This document shows, in pieces, positions 48,508 to 59,200 of a stretch of 64,000 nt of DNA (the first letter of the stretch is position 1; each line of letters opens with the position of its first letter). The position numbers and the translations under genes were made by a program. The DNA is taken from positions 213,952-277,951 of the forward strand of contig JADPYG010000006.1 of the NCBI GenBank assembly GCA_017654735.1, in the 5' to 3' direction. The stretch comes from Vishniacozyma victoriae (Eukaryota; Basidiomycota; Tremellomycetes; Tremellales; Bulleribasidiaceae). The notes below the pieces were generated by a model. It was not told the origin of the DNA. It saw only the letters and a list, made by a program, of their open reading frames with translations, and searched no databases.

Positions 48508-49562
48508 ATGTTCTCCAAGACTCTATTTGCTCTCCTCGCGGCTCTAGCCATTAACGCCCAGACCATCTCTACTCCTGTAAGTCCTCCCACCGGCGCCCGA
48601 TGAGTTTGAGGGCCAAGGCTGACGAATTAGGCTGCTGTCATTCAATGTCGTATGTCCCCACCGGATTGAGTTGAAGAGGATAGAGCTGATTGTAGAACCC
48701 GCTCGATTCGCCGTTAGCGGTGGAACTGCTCCTTACATTGTGTGAGTCTTATTCCAGCCCCACTTCACCATGGCATCGCCAATGAGAACCATTGTCTTGG
48801 CATTCCGCCACTCCGCTTTGACCCGTCTGAGCACTTGCTGATGAATAGCGATGTCATCCCAGGTGGACAAGTTAGCGGTAAATATCATCTCTCGGTGTGT
48901 CTAGGTTGGGATACTGATTTTCAGCCGCCGCTATCGCTTTCATCGGAAACGATATCCAGGGACCCGCTTTCACTTGGACTCCCAATCTCCCCGCTGGAGC
49001 CAACATCACTTTCCGGTTAGTCACATAATGTCAGAAGAACGTTAGAAGACATACTGATTATCAGAATCACCGATTCTACCGGAAGTGTCCAGTACTCGAG
49101 CCCCACTGTTGTTCAGGCCGGAAGCGACAGTTCTTGTTTGAACGCTAACGCGTCCTCCGTCTCGACTGTAGCTGTCACCACCACTGGTGACTCCTCTTCT
49201 ACTGCCTCGTACGTCTTTCCTGCGTTCTCACATCAAGGCGTTTTCTGACAGGCAGCGACCTTCCTTCCCAGACTGTCGGTGGAGGAGCCGCATCGACCAT
49301 GTCCTCCGCTAGCTCATCCGGTGGTGCCGCTTCATCGGTTTCTGGTGCCGCTTCATCGGCTTCCAACTCTGCTTCCAGCGTTCGATCTGCTGGTTCCTCC
49401 GCCGCATCTGGAGCTTCCAACAGCGTCAGCAGCGTCGCTAGCCAAGCTTCCAGCGCTGTTGCCTCTGCCACTGGGGCTGTTAACGGAGCTTCCAAGACCA
49501 GTATCGCTGGTGCTGGAGCTATCGCCGCTGGTGTTATCGGTGGTATCGCCATGCTCTTCTAG
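48508..49562 (+). CDS. GPI-anchored Ser-rich surface protein
   Basis: Seven exons (48508-48576, 48631-48649, 48696-48741, 48849-48877, 48925-49015, 49065-49208, 49256-49562) encode 234 residues. A signal peptide (MFSKTLFALLAALAINAQ) precedes the conserved fungal surface domain with VIQCQPARFAVSGGTAPYIV, DVIPGGQVSAAAIAF, GPAFTWTPNLPAGANITF and SCLN, the two Cys probably pairing. A long Ser/Ala tract, likely O-mannosylated, follows, and the C-terminus is a small-residue site plus a hydrophobic tail (GAGAIAAGVIGGIAMLF) typical of GPI addition. It belongs to the Ser-Thr-rich GPI-anchored family common in basidiomycetes, of unknown biochemical role. Exon 2 is 19 nt and exon 4 is 29 nt. Confidence 0.9.
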
Positions 49563-49971
49563 ATCACTCCTACTCGGTTAGAGTGTTAGATAGAGATTAG
49601 CTTTCTTGAAATGGTTGTGGAATATATCTTGATTTTCTCCCTATTTAATAATACATATGTCGATCTTTTATAAGTGTAGTGGCTCTCTTGATAGATAGTG
49701 GATCGTTTTGATTCGATGCATCTGTCCAGTGAGCACCGAACCCAGTAGCCATACCTGTGTTATAACCATACTCGGAAGCTAATGCTCGATGCGTCAGAGA
49801 TCTGAGTAACTTATCCCCTGTTCCCCCATTCCCCGTTCCTGAAGTACATCAAGTAGATCATGTCGTCATAGTAATAGCATAGGTAGAGTAGAGTACATAT
49901 ACCTCAATCATCATCTCTTCTCCCTTTATACTATCCTTCTCATCCCAACAACAACTCACATACATAGTACA
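49563..49971. other. Intergenic, GPI protein to mitochondrial repeat protein
   Basis: 409 bp, AT-rich, with no gene seen; presumed 3' UTR and promoter. Confidence 0.4.
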
Positions 49972-50525
49972 ATGAACGTCGCTCGAATCGCAACCAGATC
50001 ATACAGGGTCGCACCCATCGCCAAGGTCAGTCCCATCCATCTCTTTCTTGAGCAGTACTGATGAAACAGAGGGCATACGCCGCTGGACCCCCTCCTCCCC
50101 CTCTCTCAGGAGCTGGTGTCCCACCACCTCCCCCTCCCCCACCTCCTCCAAGTGGTGGAACCAGTACGCCCCACACCCCACAACAGGAAAGAACTAATCC
50201 CAGGCCCACTCGTTTACGCCGGTGCAGGTGTCGCCGTCCTAGGTTTGGGATACTACTTCTTCAGCCCCAAGGCTCAGGCCAAGGTTCACCAGGGTATCAA
50301 CAAGGCCGAGGGAAAGGTGCGTTCCCATTTTCTCATTCGGCGTGATTCAGAGACTGATGATAGGCTAATGAGCTCGCTGGAAAGGCCGAGGGCAAGGCTA
50401 ATGAGCTTGCTGGAAAGGCCGAGGGCAAGGCTAATGAGCTCTCTGGAAAGGCAAAGGGACAGTACTACGAGGCTAAAGGCGACGCCAAGGATGCTCTAGG
50501 AGATGTCAAGAAACAGTTCAAATAG
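49972..50525 (+). CDS. Predicted mitochondrial membrane protein with 11-residue repeats
   Basis: Four exons (49972-50025, 50070-50163, 50204-50316, 50364-50525) encode 140 residues. The N-terminus MNVARIATRSYRVAPIAKRAYA is Arg-rich and lacks acids, as in a mitochondrial presequence. A poly-Pro segment, a short TM helix (PLVYAGAGVAVLGLGYYFF) and a charged helical C-terminus follow. The C-terminus holds near-identical tandem units ANELAGKAEGK, ANELAGKAEGK and ANELSGKAKGQ, similar in style to LEA or CsbD-type stress proteins, then YYEAKGDAKDALGDVKKQFK. Likely an inner-membrane protein with a soluble amphipathic domain, but no family name can be given. The third exon boundary was chosen because ACTAAT-CCCAG is a good branch/acceptor and restores the TM frame. 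Confidence 0.78.
50364..50460 (+). repeat. Three tandem 33-bp units in the coding region
   Basis: The unit GCTAATGAGCTCGCTGGAAA (continuing GGCCGAGGGCAAG) recurs three times with few changes and encodes the 11-residue repeats of the mitochondrial protein. The period of 33 keeps the frame. Confidence 0.9.
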
Positions 50526-50753
50526 ATTTGTTCAATCAGTGGTAGCAGAAGCGAATGAAGCAGGAAGCATGTATCTTTACCTTGTTGCATCCGCATTATC
50601 GTACCGCTGGAAGCAAGTTCAATATGTTACATCGTTACAAGCTATTTCACTTCCTTTTCAAGTCCCTCAGAGAGACATATTTTGTTTTTGACTTTTGAGA
50701 TCCGCCACCCATCCCCCATGTGATGCCTCCTGCTCGACAACTGATTGACGCTC

Positions 50754-52601
50754 CTACCCATCCATGGCAAACAACCCATCATCATCTTCATGGTCCTCAC
50801 CCTTGTTTGGCAAAGGAACAGTCCCTTGGGGCGGTGTAACCTCCTTACTGATACCACCGGGGGTAGGACTCTGTTCATCGGGGTTGTATAGATGTAATCG
50901 GCTCAAGGCGGTAGCCACACCTCCAGGAAGTGATTTACCAGGAGCATGCTCGTTGATCGCCTTAGCGGATGGAGAGGATGGGTGTGGTGTTGGTCGAAGC
51001 GGGTAAAGGTTTCCATTCAAATTATTTTCCTTTGCCGGACTTATACTTGAACTGAACCTCTGTGGAGAGATTGGTGATTTCGATTGAGTGAGAAGTGATG
51101 ATCGACCCGCTAGACCAGAATGCGGTTGTTGGCCTGGAATTTCTCCGTTGACTCTCCTCCTGTCGGCTCCATCGGTACTCCATAGGGATTGTAGGAAATT
51201 TGCCGGTCCCAAATTAGCCCCTGCTGATTGGGCTAGTCGTTCGGTACCATTTGGACCCCATTGTGCGGAAAGGAAACCAGCTCGAGCAGGTGAAACGCCA
51301 TATGAATGCGAATCATTACTATCCCTCCTACTCAATCTCCTAGCCCTTTCTGCTGGAGTCAACAAATCGTTAAGTGAAGCAGGCAAGAAATCTTCTCCAT
51401 GATCCTCTTCATCTCCTTCATCCATAAACACCTCGGTCGATTTACGAGGATGTTTGAGGATAGGTCGTCGTGGCGATAAGGGTTCTTCGGGAGTAGCAGA
51501 TTGAGCCCAGATATTTCGTGCGGTACTTGCATGAGTATTGTCGGCGAATGAAGCTGATAATGGGCCAGTGTTGCCCCGCTCGTTGGGTGGGAGGTGAACG
51601 TGGGAGTAGGAAGAACTAAACATCCCTGAAGAAGCGGATGTAGGGGGTCGAAGAGGCGAATGCATTGCGACGGTAGCACTTGATTTCAAAGCGAGTGAAC
51701 CAGGTAAACCAGGTGGTCTGTTTGAGAACGAGGCGGATAAGGGAGAAGGTCGACTAGGGGAAGAAGCGAATACCCCTTGTCCAGGTGATCTTCCGAACCC
51801 AGACGAAATACCAGCAGAAGGAGGACCGAACGGTTCTCTCATTGGGGAAGACGGGTGTCGACCTCCAGATGGGGGAGGCGATTGGATCGATGAAGAGAGA
51901 GCAGATCGGATAGCGACGGGTGAAGCTAATTCCGAATCGGGGGAAGTACCAAGTGGGAGACTTGGTCTGGATTTACCCTCGGGTGTACTAACTCCTCCTT
52001 CACGGGTTTCACGTTGTTGATCCTTTTTATTCTTCCTATCCATAGACATTGGTTCTCCAGGTCGGACGTGGGCGAGAGCACCTATCATCAGCTAGTGCTA
52101 CTAGGGATGGGAAGGACGTACATTTATGCCCAAACTTGCAGTTTCCCTTTAGGAACCATTGACAAATCTCCTTTTTCCCAGCTACCTATCAGCTCGGTTC
52201 ACATCGGATAAATGGGCAGACTTACGTTCAGGCATAGAGTGAGAAAAGGGACAACTATCCCCAGCAGTACAAGCTCCCTGCTTGAAGAATCGACAGGGAA
52301 CATGAGCAAGGTTCGCTATTATCAGTCCTTGCCCAGATCAAATGGACATACTCTTATCTTTATCCTCCTTATCCTTTTTATCATCTTTCAAATCCTTCAT
52401 TGATTTCTTCTCGAATCCACCAATAGTCTTCCCTGGACCTTTCCCACTTGGAGTACCGTTTACGGTAGGAGTAGAAGAAGGAGATTGTCGCCAATCATTA
52501 TCAGTTGCGCTCGATGGTGCGAAACCAATAGATCGGGCGGTAGTGACTTTCCGAGGCGTAGTAGGCGTCGGAGAAGGAACGGCAGGTGAAGGCACCGACA
52601 T
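50754..52601 (-). CDS. CCCH zinc-finger protein with two tandem fingers
   Basis: Four exons (52601-52352, 52315-52226, 52181-52122, 52081-50754) encode 575 residues. Two C-x7-C-x5-C-x3-H fingers lie at about residues 89-132: CRFFKQGACTAGDSCPFSH and CQWFLKGNCKFGHKCALAH. Such paired fingers bind single-stranded RNA, and the fungal members (Lee1-like) are thought to act in mRNA metabolism. The first 80 residues are Ser/Thr/Pro-rich and end in a Lys/Asp tract (KDLKDDKKDKEDKDK). The remaining 440 residues are disordered, Ser/Pro-rich, with many SP/TP sites. Each finger is split from its neighbours by a short intron. No orthologue name is certain. Confidence 0.88.
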
Positions 52602-53408
52602 GGTATGGTATGGTATGTAATGTATAGACAAATGATTGCTGAGCTTGGATATCGGGAGATAACGCTAATCCTGATGGGGATCCTTTGTCGGAGTGGGGGG
52701 CTGACTTTGCCTCGAGGCAGACCTATCGTCCGGACCGGTGAAAGGGTGTATGTATATATGTATCTTCTGAATGAGTGGTTCCCTCGGTAGATTATCGTGT
52801 GATATGTGGTATGTGGATGTGGTGTGACAAATGAGGAGTATCAGTGAGACATGAGGTGATGCCAAGGTATGGAATGAGTCGTAGTCGCGTCTAATCGTTG
52901 GTAATATCCGGAAACGTTATATCATTTATCGGCTATCGTTCGATTGGGGCAACGCGTAGTTGATCGTACAAACACTATTTAAGTGGGAATACTATGACTA
53001 GAAGTGATACGGTTGCCACTGGTAGAGAATGATAGATAATGCAAGTTGACGTGTGAGTGGGGCAAAGAACCAACACCCTCCGACAACTCCGGAAGGCACG
53101 GACGGGCGGCACCTACTCCTCCGAGATAGTGCAGGGAACGCTAGATTCGAGAGACATATACTTCATAGACCCATTGACGTGGGATGAGAACAGGGACTAT
53201 GGACTGAAATACGCTCTCAAACTTCCACCGACCACCTACAGCTTTCCAGCTCCGACACCCCCTGTGGGACAGTTGAATGTCCTGTACTCCCTTCCTCCGC
53301 CTCCGCCTCTCCTCTCTTCCTCTTCACTTCCTTCTTGTCCATCTACATCCTCACCCTCCAGGCCTCACGCTCCCCACTCTGAATCATACTCCTCACCTCT
53401 CACACCAC
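52602..53408. other. Intergenic, CCCH gene promoter and DHH1 3' flank
   Basis: 807 bp. It contains a plus-strand open frame from GTG at 53057 to 53446 with no ATG and no homology that I recognise; it overlaps the end of DHH1. Otherwise only AT-rich (GTATGTATATATGTATC) sequence near 52750. Confidence 0.4.
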
Positions 53409-55643
53409 CTACGACGACTCGGCAGCAACAGGCGCACCTCCCCTAGGAGGTCTAGCCGCACCCCTAGGCGCTCCACCTCCCCGGCCCCTCTGACCCTGTC
53501 CACCACCTCGTCCCCTCTGACCATCACCTCCAGGTCCACCTCCTCGTGCTTGTCCTTGTCCCTGACCATGCTGTCGGTTGTTTGGTTGTTGACGCCTGTT
53601 TGAGTTGTTGCTGGTGGCAGTATTGGCAGTATCTGTTGATTCCGTCTGAGATGCGTTGAGAGGCTTGGTCTCGTTGCTAGGCTTGGGAGCGGCAGGGGCG
53701 GGTGGGGCAGCCTGAGTTTGCGTCTGTACTGGAGCAGCTTGTTGCTGAGCTTGAGCTCGAGGTGGAGGTGGAGCTTGCTGTTGAGCTGCAGGTGGTTGAG
53801 TCTGCGGAAGTGCACCATTGGAAGCCGGTGGCGAAGGGGCAATTGCCTTTCTCGCTGGTGGAGGTTGGACTTGTCGTCGAGGAGGCGATTCTGGCATTGC
53901 TTCGATCGATCCTGGACTGACGTATAGGACTGGATCGATATCTTGTGGAATGGGTTGGATCTCGGTACCGAGCTCTGATTCTATACGGTATAGGTTATGT
54001 CTGTCTTCGTACTAGATATCAGCTTTGCAAGTCTCGTGATCATGGTAGGTTACAGTAAGAAGTGAAACAGCGAGACCGAGATGTCCGAATCGACCTGATC
54101 GACCACTTTTCATCAGCTTTGATATACCGAGGATGGACTAGCTTACATTCGATGGAGATATGATTCAGCAGTCCTTGGGAAATCAAAGTTGATGACCACA
54201 TTAACAGCCTGAATATCGATACCTCGAGTCAACAGATCTGAACAGACGAGATTTCGAGTTTGACCAGCTCTGAAGTCGTGGAATACTCGATTTCGGTGGG
54301 CTTGAAGCATCTTTGCGTGGGAATAGAAACACGAGTATCCGCAATCTGTAATCTTCTTTGCGAGAAGTTCGACTCGGCTTGTGGAATTGCAGAAGATGAT
54401 GGATTGATTGATTTGGAGCTGGTCATTAGCAGAGCAAGTGATTGAGGAAGGGTGGACCTACTTTGGAGAATAGAGTATTGAGACAGTGGACTTTTTGTCG
54501 TTCCTCGACAAATGCGTAGTATTGCGTTACACCTTTCAAGGTGAGTTCTTCCATCAAATTAGCCACAAATGGCTGAACCATATGTTTATCCTACTCATCA
54601 GCTTTGTCCAACTAGTAGAAGTGCAAGCTTACCATGAAGGCCTTGACGGTCGTTGGGAAAGTTGCTGAAAACAACATAATCTGCCTCTCCTGTCTGCACA
54701 ATGCAAGAACCTGCTCAATGACAGGCGTAAATTCCTCACTCAACAACTTGTCCGCCTCATCCATCACAAACATCTCACATCTCCTCAAATCCGCAATCCC
54801 TTTCGATCCTAAATCCAGGATTCGACCTGGTGTTCCAACGAGAATATGAACAGGTGAATTGAGTCGCATGATATCGTCTCGTAATGTCGTACCTCCGGTC
54901 GTTACCATTACTTGGAGTCCGGGAATATGGGCTCCGAGAGATTTACAGACTTGTGATGTTTGAAGGGCGAGTTCTCGAGTGGGAACGAGGAGGAGTGCTT
55001 GGATATGGTTCTTTGTGGTGTCCACTCGGTTGAGTGTAGGGATGATGAATGATGCGGTCTGCCGTCAGCCTCCATAATTTATCAAACAGAGAAAAGACTC
55101 ACTTTACCGGTACCATTCTTTGCTCGAGCCAGGATATCTTGACCGGCAAGAGAGTGAGGGAGTGATGTTTCCTGAATAGGACTAGGCTTCTCAAAGCCGA
55201 CGGTATAAATACCCATGAGTAATTCTCTACGAAGACCAAAGTCCTCAAAAGAGCTGCCCTCAGTGGCAGTGACATCCTGCACGTAAGTCACAATCCAACA
55301 CATTGGTAAGCTGACAAACCTCGGTTTGTGGTCGAGTGTCTTTGGGTGGAGCGGTTAGGCCGACTCGGTAATCGTCCTGAGGAGGTTGAGGCGCTCTGTA
55401 TGTGTCAGCCGCTATCACTGAGTGTGATACCATCCCAGGTCCTCGGGCACACCGGCTATACAATCGGACTCGTCGAACACCTTCCTTTCTCCGAGACATT
55501 CAACCATTCCCCACCGGCATCATGTAGACCACATTTTGTAGCAGTCCCTCGGCCCCACTTTCCACGTATGAGATGTTCTCCCAATGTCCACACTCAATTG
55601 CCTCACGGCCATGGCGGTAGACTTACCTGGAAGAGGAAGCCAT
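53409..55643 (-). CDS. DHH1: DEAD-box RNA helicase Dhh1/Vad1
   Basis: Eight exons (55643-55627, 55395-55320, 55276-55103, 55058-54633, 54590-54462, 54418-54147, 54105-54054, 54011-53409) encode 582 residues. All helicase motifs are seen: [10 protein letters not shown] (Q), [10 protein letters not shown] (I), PTRELALQ (Ia), VGTPGRILD (Ib), [10 protein letters not shown] (II), LFSATFP (III), [14 protein letters not shown] (IV), [10 protein letters not shown] (V) and [13 protein letters not shown] (VI). [18 protein letters not shown] is Dhh1/DDX6-specific. It acts in mRNA decapping and translational repression in P-bodies; the Cryptococcus orthologue Vad1 affects virulence. The C-terminal 160 residues are Pro/Gln-rich ending in RGG repeats. 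The first intron is 231 nt, and intron 2 has a GTTTGT donor. Confidence 0.96.
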
Positions 55644-56226
55644 GTTGGTGTGGTTTGAGCTATAGCTGATTGTAAATGGTCGGTTTGGAGTTGATTTGGC
55701 TATTGGTGGGTAATTGCTGTAGGTTACTGAGCCCTTGTTCGCTGGCTTGTGATTGTTAAAGTGGTATATGTGGTTGATGTAATGATAATGGTAGAGTGTA
55801 TAGTAGAGTAGAGTAGAGTAGCAAGTAGGTGATTGCGGGGTTAACTTAAACTCCGTGTCTAGTATAATAAGAATGACGCAAAGTGGCACCGCTTAAACTA
55901 TAGATCTCTTCCCTGAAAGTCAACTTCGAGGAGTAAAGGAGTTGAGACGCGACGAGGAATGAGAGTGAGTGAATACTGAAGCCAACATTACTTGACGATT
56001 TCATCATACTCTACTCATACCTCATCTCACATCTCGACACAGCAAAATCATCGCCACTACTACATACAGACTGGCCGATAGCTGGAATTACTCAAATATC
56101 TGCTTGAAGCAGCCGACCACCACCTACCGCCAAGTCCTCTCGACGCGGTAAACAATCGTTAACGTCATCAGTTCCTTTGCCTCAAATTGACTCGGAAAGT
56201 GACAGTGGAGGATACAACCCATCGGA
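55644..56226. promoter_or_regulatory. Divergent promoter, DHH1 / myosin II
   Basis: 583 bp between two starts. No ORF of note. Runs of AGAGT repeats near 55795-55825 and a G-rich/C-rich mix, no clear TATA. Confidence 0.4.
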
Positions 56227-59200
56227 ATGGATCCAGGGGCATTATCGAGGAGGTCTAAGAAGGATGCTGCGGCCAATGCTGCTGCCCAGGCGGAATTCAA
56301 CGAGAAGAGGTCAGTATGAAATCACGAAACATGAGCAACGAACTGACATAGATCCTTTTCAATCAAACTCGTCCATCACTTCTAAAACTTCTCTCCCATA
56401 TTTGCCACTTGATACATCCCAACCTACAGACGAGTATGGATTGTCGACGCCAAAGAAGGTTTTCTACCAGGATGGATCAAATCACAATCAGGCGATTCAA
56501 CAGACCAAGAAGCAGTAGCAGAAGTCGTCCTCAGTACATCAGGCGAAACGAGGACTGTACCACTCTACGCACTCTCGCCTATGAATCCACCGCAATTTGA
56601 TGGAGTGGAGGACATTGCGGATCTGACTCATTTGAATGAGGCTAGTGTGATTAATAATCTAAAGATGAGGTATGGGGCCGGTGATATCTATGTAAGTTTG
56701 CCACTACTCCCTGGGTCAGGCTGACAATATAGACATATTCTGGGTAAGCTCGATTCATCTCATCGTGATGAGGGAGCAAGCTGAACGACAGACTATTCCT
56801 GATATCGCTCAACCCGTACCGCAATTTACCTATCTACACACCCCGGGTCGTCGCTCAGTACCGTACCAAACGCCGCGAAGAGAACCCACCTCATATCTAC
56901 GCAGTTGCCGAGCGGGCTTGGCAACAGATTGGAGAAGAGCGTGAATCTCAAAGTATCCTCATCACGTAAGTCCATCGTCAAGTCTAGTGCTGACGAGTAG
57001 TGGTGAATCCGGAGCTGGTAAAACGGAAAATACCAAGAAAGTCATTCAGTATCTCGCCGCCATCGCTTCAGCTACCGTTCCAACCGAAGCTGAATCATCG
57101 TCATCTGGACTGCAACGATCGAAATCAAATGCACAAGCCCCTGTCCTCGGTCTACCCCGTTCATCGAGTTATAAAGGGAAAGAAGCCGAGGAAATCGATC
57201 TAGCATCCATCGCTTCTTCTTCTGGCCCCATTGCTCTCGGCCTACTGGAACAACAAATCCTACAAGCGAATCCAGTCCTTGAAGCATTCGGTAATGCCCA
57301 GACTATGCGAAACAACAATTCATCTCGATTCGGGAAATTCATTAGGATATTCTTCTCACATAGTGGAGCTATCGCTGGGGCGAATATTGATTGGTACCTC
57401 CTCGAAAAGAGTAGAGTGACGGCTAGAGCACAGGGAGAGAGGAGTTTTCATGTCTTTTATCAGTTGCTCAAGGGCGCTAAAGAAGCTGGATTCAGTAGTG
57501 AGTCCGCGACTGTTGACCCGGGCTAATGGCAGAATCGCTGCTTCTTGAACACGGACCGGACCATTTCGATTTCTTGAAGAAGACAAGATTGAACGTTGAT
57601 GGAGTCGATGACTTGGCAGAGTGGAGAGTATTGAAGGTAAGCTGCGGAGACTGTTTGTAAGGATCATCAGCTGACAATCAGGACGCTCTGAGAGTAGTCG
57701 GATTTTCGGACCAAGAACAACTCCAGCTCTTCCGAATACCAGCAGTCATCCTCCATATCGGAAACATCAACCTGACCGGTAACGGTTCAGATCAAGCTCT
57801 CATCCCCTCAGAAGCCCAACCAGCAGTCGATAAAGTCTGTCACCTACTCGGAATCGACGTTACTGAATTCTCGAAGACTGTACTCAGACCCAAAGTCAGG
57901 GCTGGAAGAGAATGGGTTACTCAGGCTAGGACAAAGAAGCAGGCCGAAGATGAACTTGCTGCGCTTTGCAAGTTCATGTATGAGAAGAACTTTGGGTGGA
58001 TGGTCGATAGGATTAATACCGCTTTGGATCGACCTAGTCCTAAATCGTGAGCATATTCGCCGACTTGGAAATCAGAGCTGACCGGCAGGCTTTCTATCGG
58101 TGTTCTGGATATTGCAGGTTTCGAAATCTTTGGTGAGCTGTCGCTGTCGCTATAGTGCCAGAGACCTAGCTGATATACCAGTCGAGAACAGCTACGAGCA
58201 ACTGTTGATCAACTTCACCAATGAGAAACTTGTGCGTCGAGCAATGTAGACCGTGCTGACAAACAGCAACAATTCTTCAATTTCCACATGTTTACCCTTG
58301 AACAAGAGGAATACGCCCGAGAAGGTATCGAGTGGGATTACGTCAATTTCGGACTCGACCTGCAACCTACTATAGAGCTTATCGAAAGTTCGCAACCTGT
58401 TGGTATCCTGGCTGTACTGGATGAAGAATGTATCATGCCCAAAGCCAGCGATACGACGTTTGCCGAAAAGGTACAACAATACTGGGAACCACCTAGGGGT
58501 TCATCGCCAACCCACCCTGGATGCGCCAAGTTTAAATCAACCCGATTCGCCCAAGGGTTCATTGTCAAGCACTATGCTGGCGATGTCGAGTACCGCACCA
58601 CTGGCTGGTTGGAGAAGAACAAGGACCCCATCAATGAACCTCTTGCTCGACTCCTGTCGCAATCTGAAGTCCCCGCCATCGCTTCCCTTTTCACCGAGTA
58701 CGCCGAGGATGCAGTCGCTACTGGTACCCACAAAAAGGTCAAGCGCGGTGCATTCCGTACGGTCGGTCAGAGGCACAAGGAACAACTAGGACAACTCATG
58801 ACTCAACTCTCGGCTACACAACCTCATTTCGTACGTTGCATCGTACCGAATTCCGACAAGAAACCAGGACGAGTTGAAGTCAATCTCGTACTTGATCAAT
58901 TGAGGTGTAATGGTGTACTAGAGGGTATACGTATTGCCCGACTTGGGTATCCTAATCGGCATTCATTCTCGGAATTCCGACAGCGATACGAAGTCCTCAC
59001 GCCCGGTGTCATTCCTTCTGGATATATGGATGGGCGCAAGGCTGCAGAGCGAATCGCCGAGGCTTTGGATCTCGATAAGGATTTCTACAAGATTGGAGCT
59101 ACCAAAATCTTCTTTAAATCCGGCGTTCTTGCCGAGTTGGAGGAGAGGAGGGATAACCTCCTTACGGACCTGTTTAGGCGATTCCAATCGGCTGCGAGAA

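Noticed and set aside
49199..49552. 117-codon Ala/Pro-rich minus-strand ORF
   Set aside because: It is the antisense of the Ser/Ala repeat of the GPI-anchored protein, whose plus-strand exons and GPI signal are convincing.
50116..50499. ORF with repeated ARLMSSLERPR units
   Set aside because: It is the wrong frame of the 33-bp repeats; the real frame gives a presequence, a TM helix and LEA-like repeats with consistent splicing.
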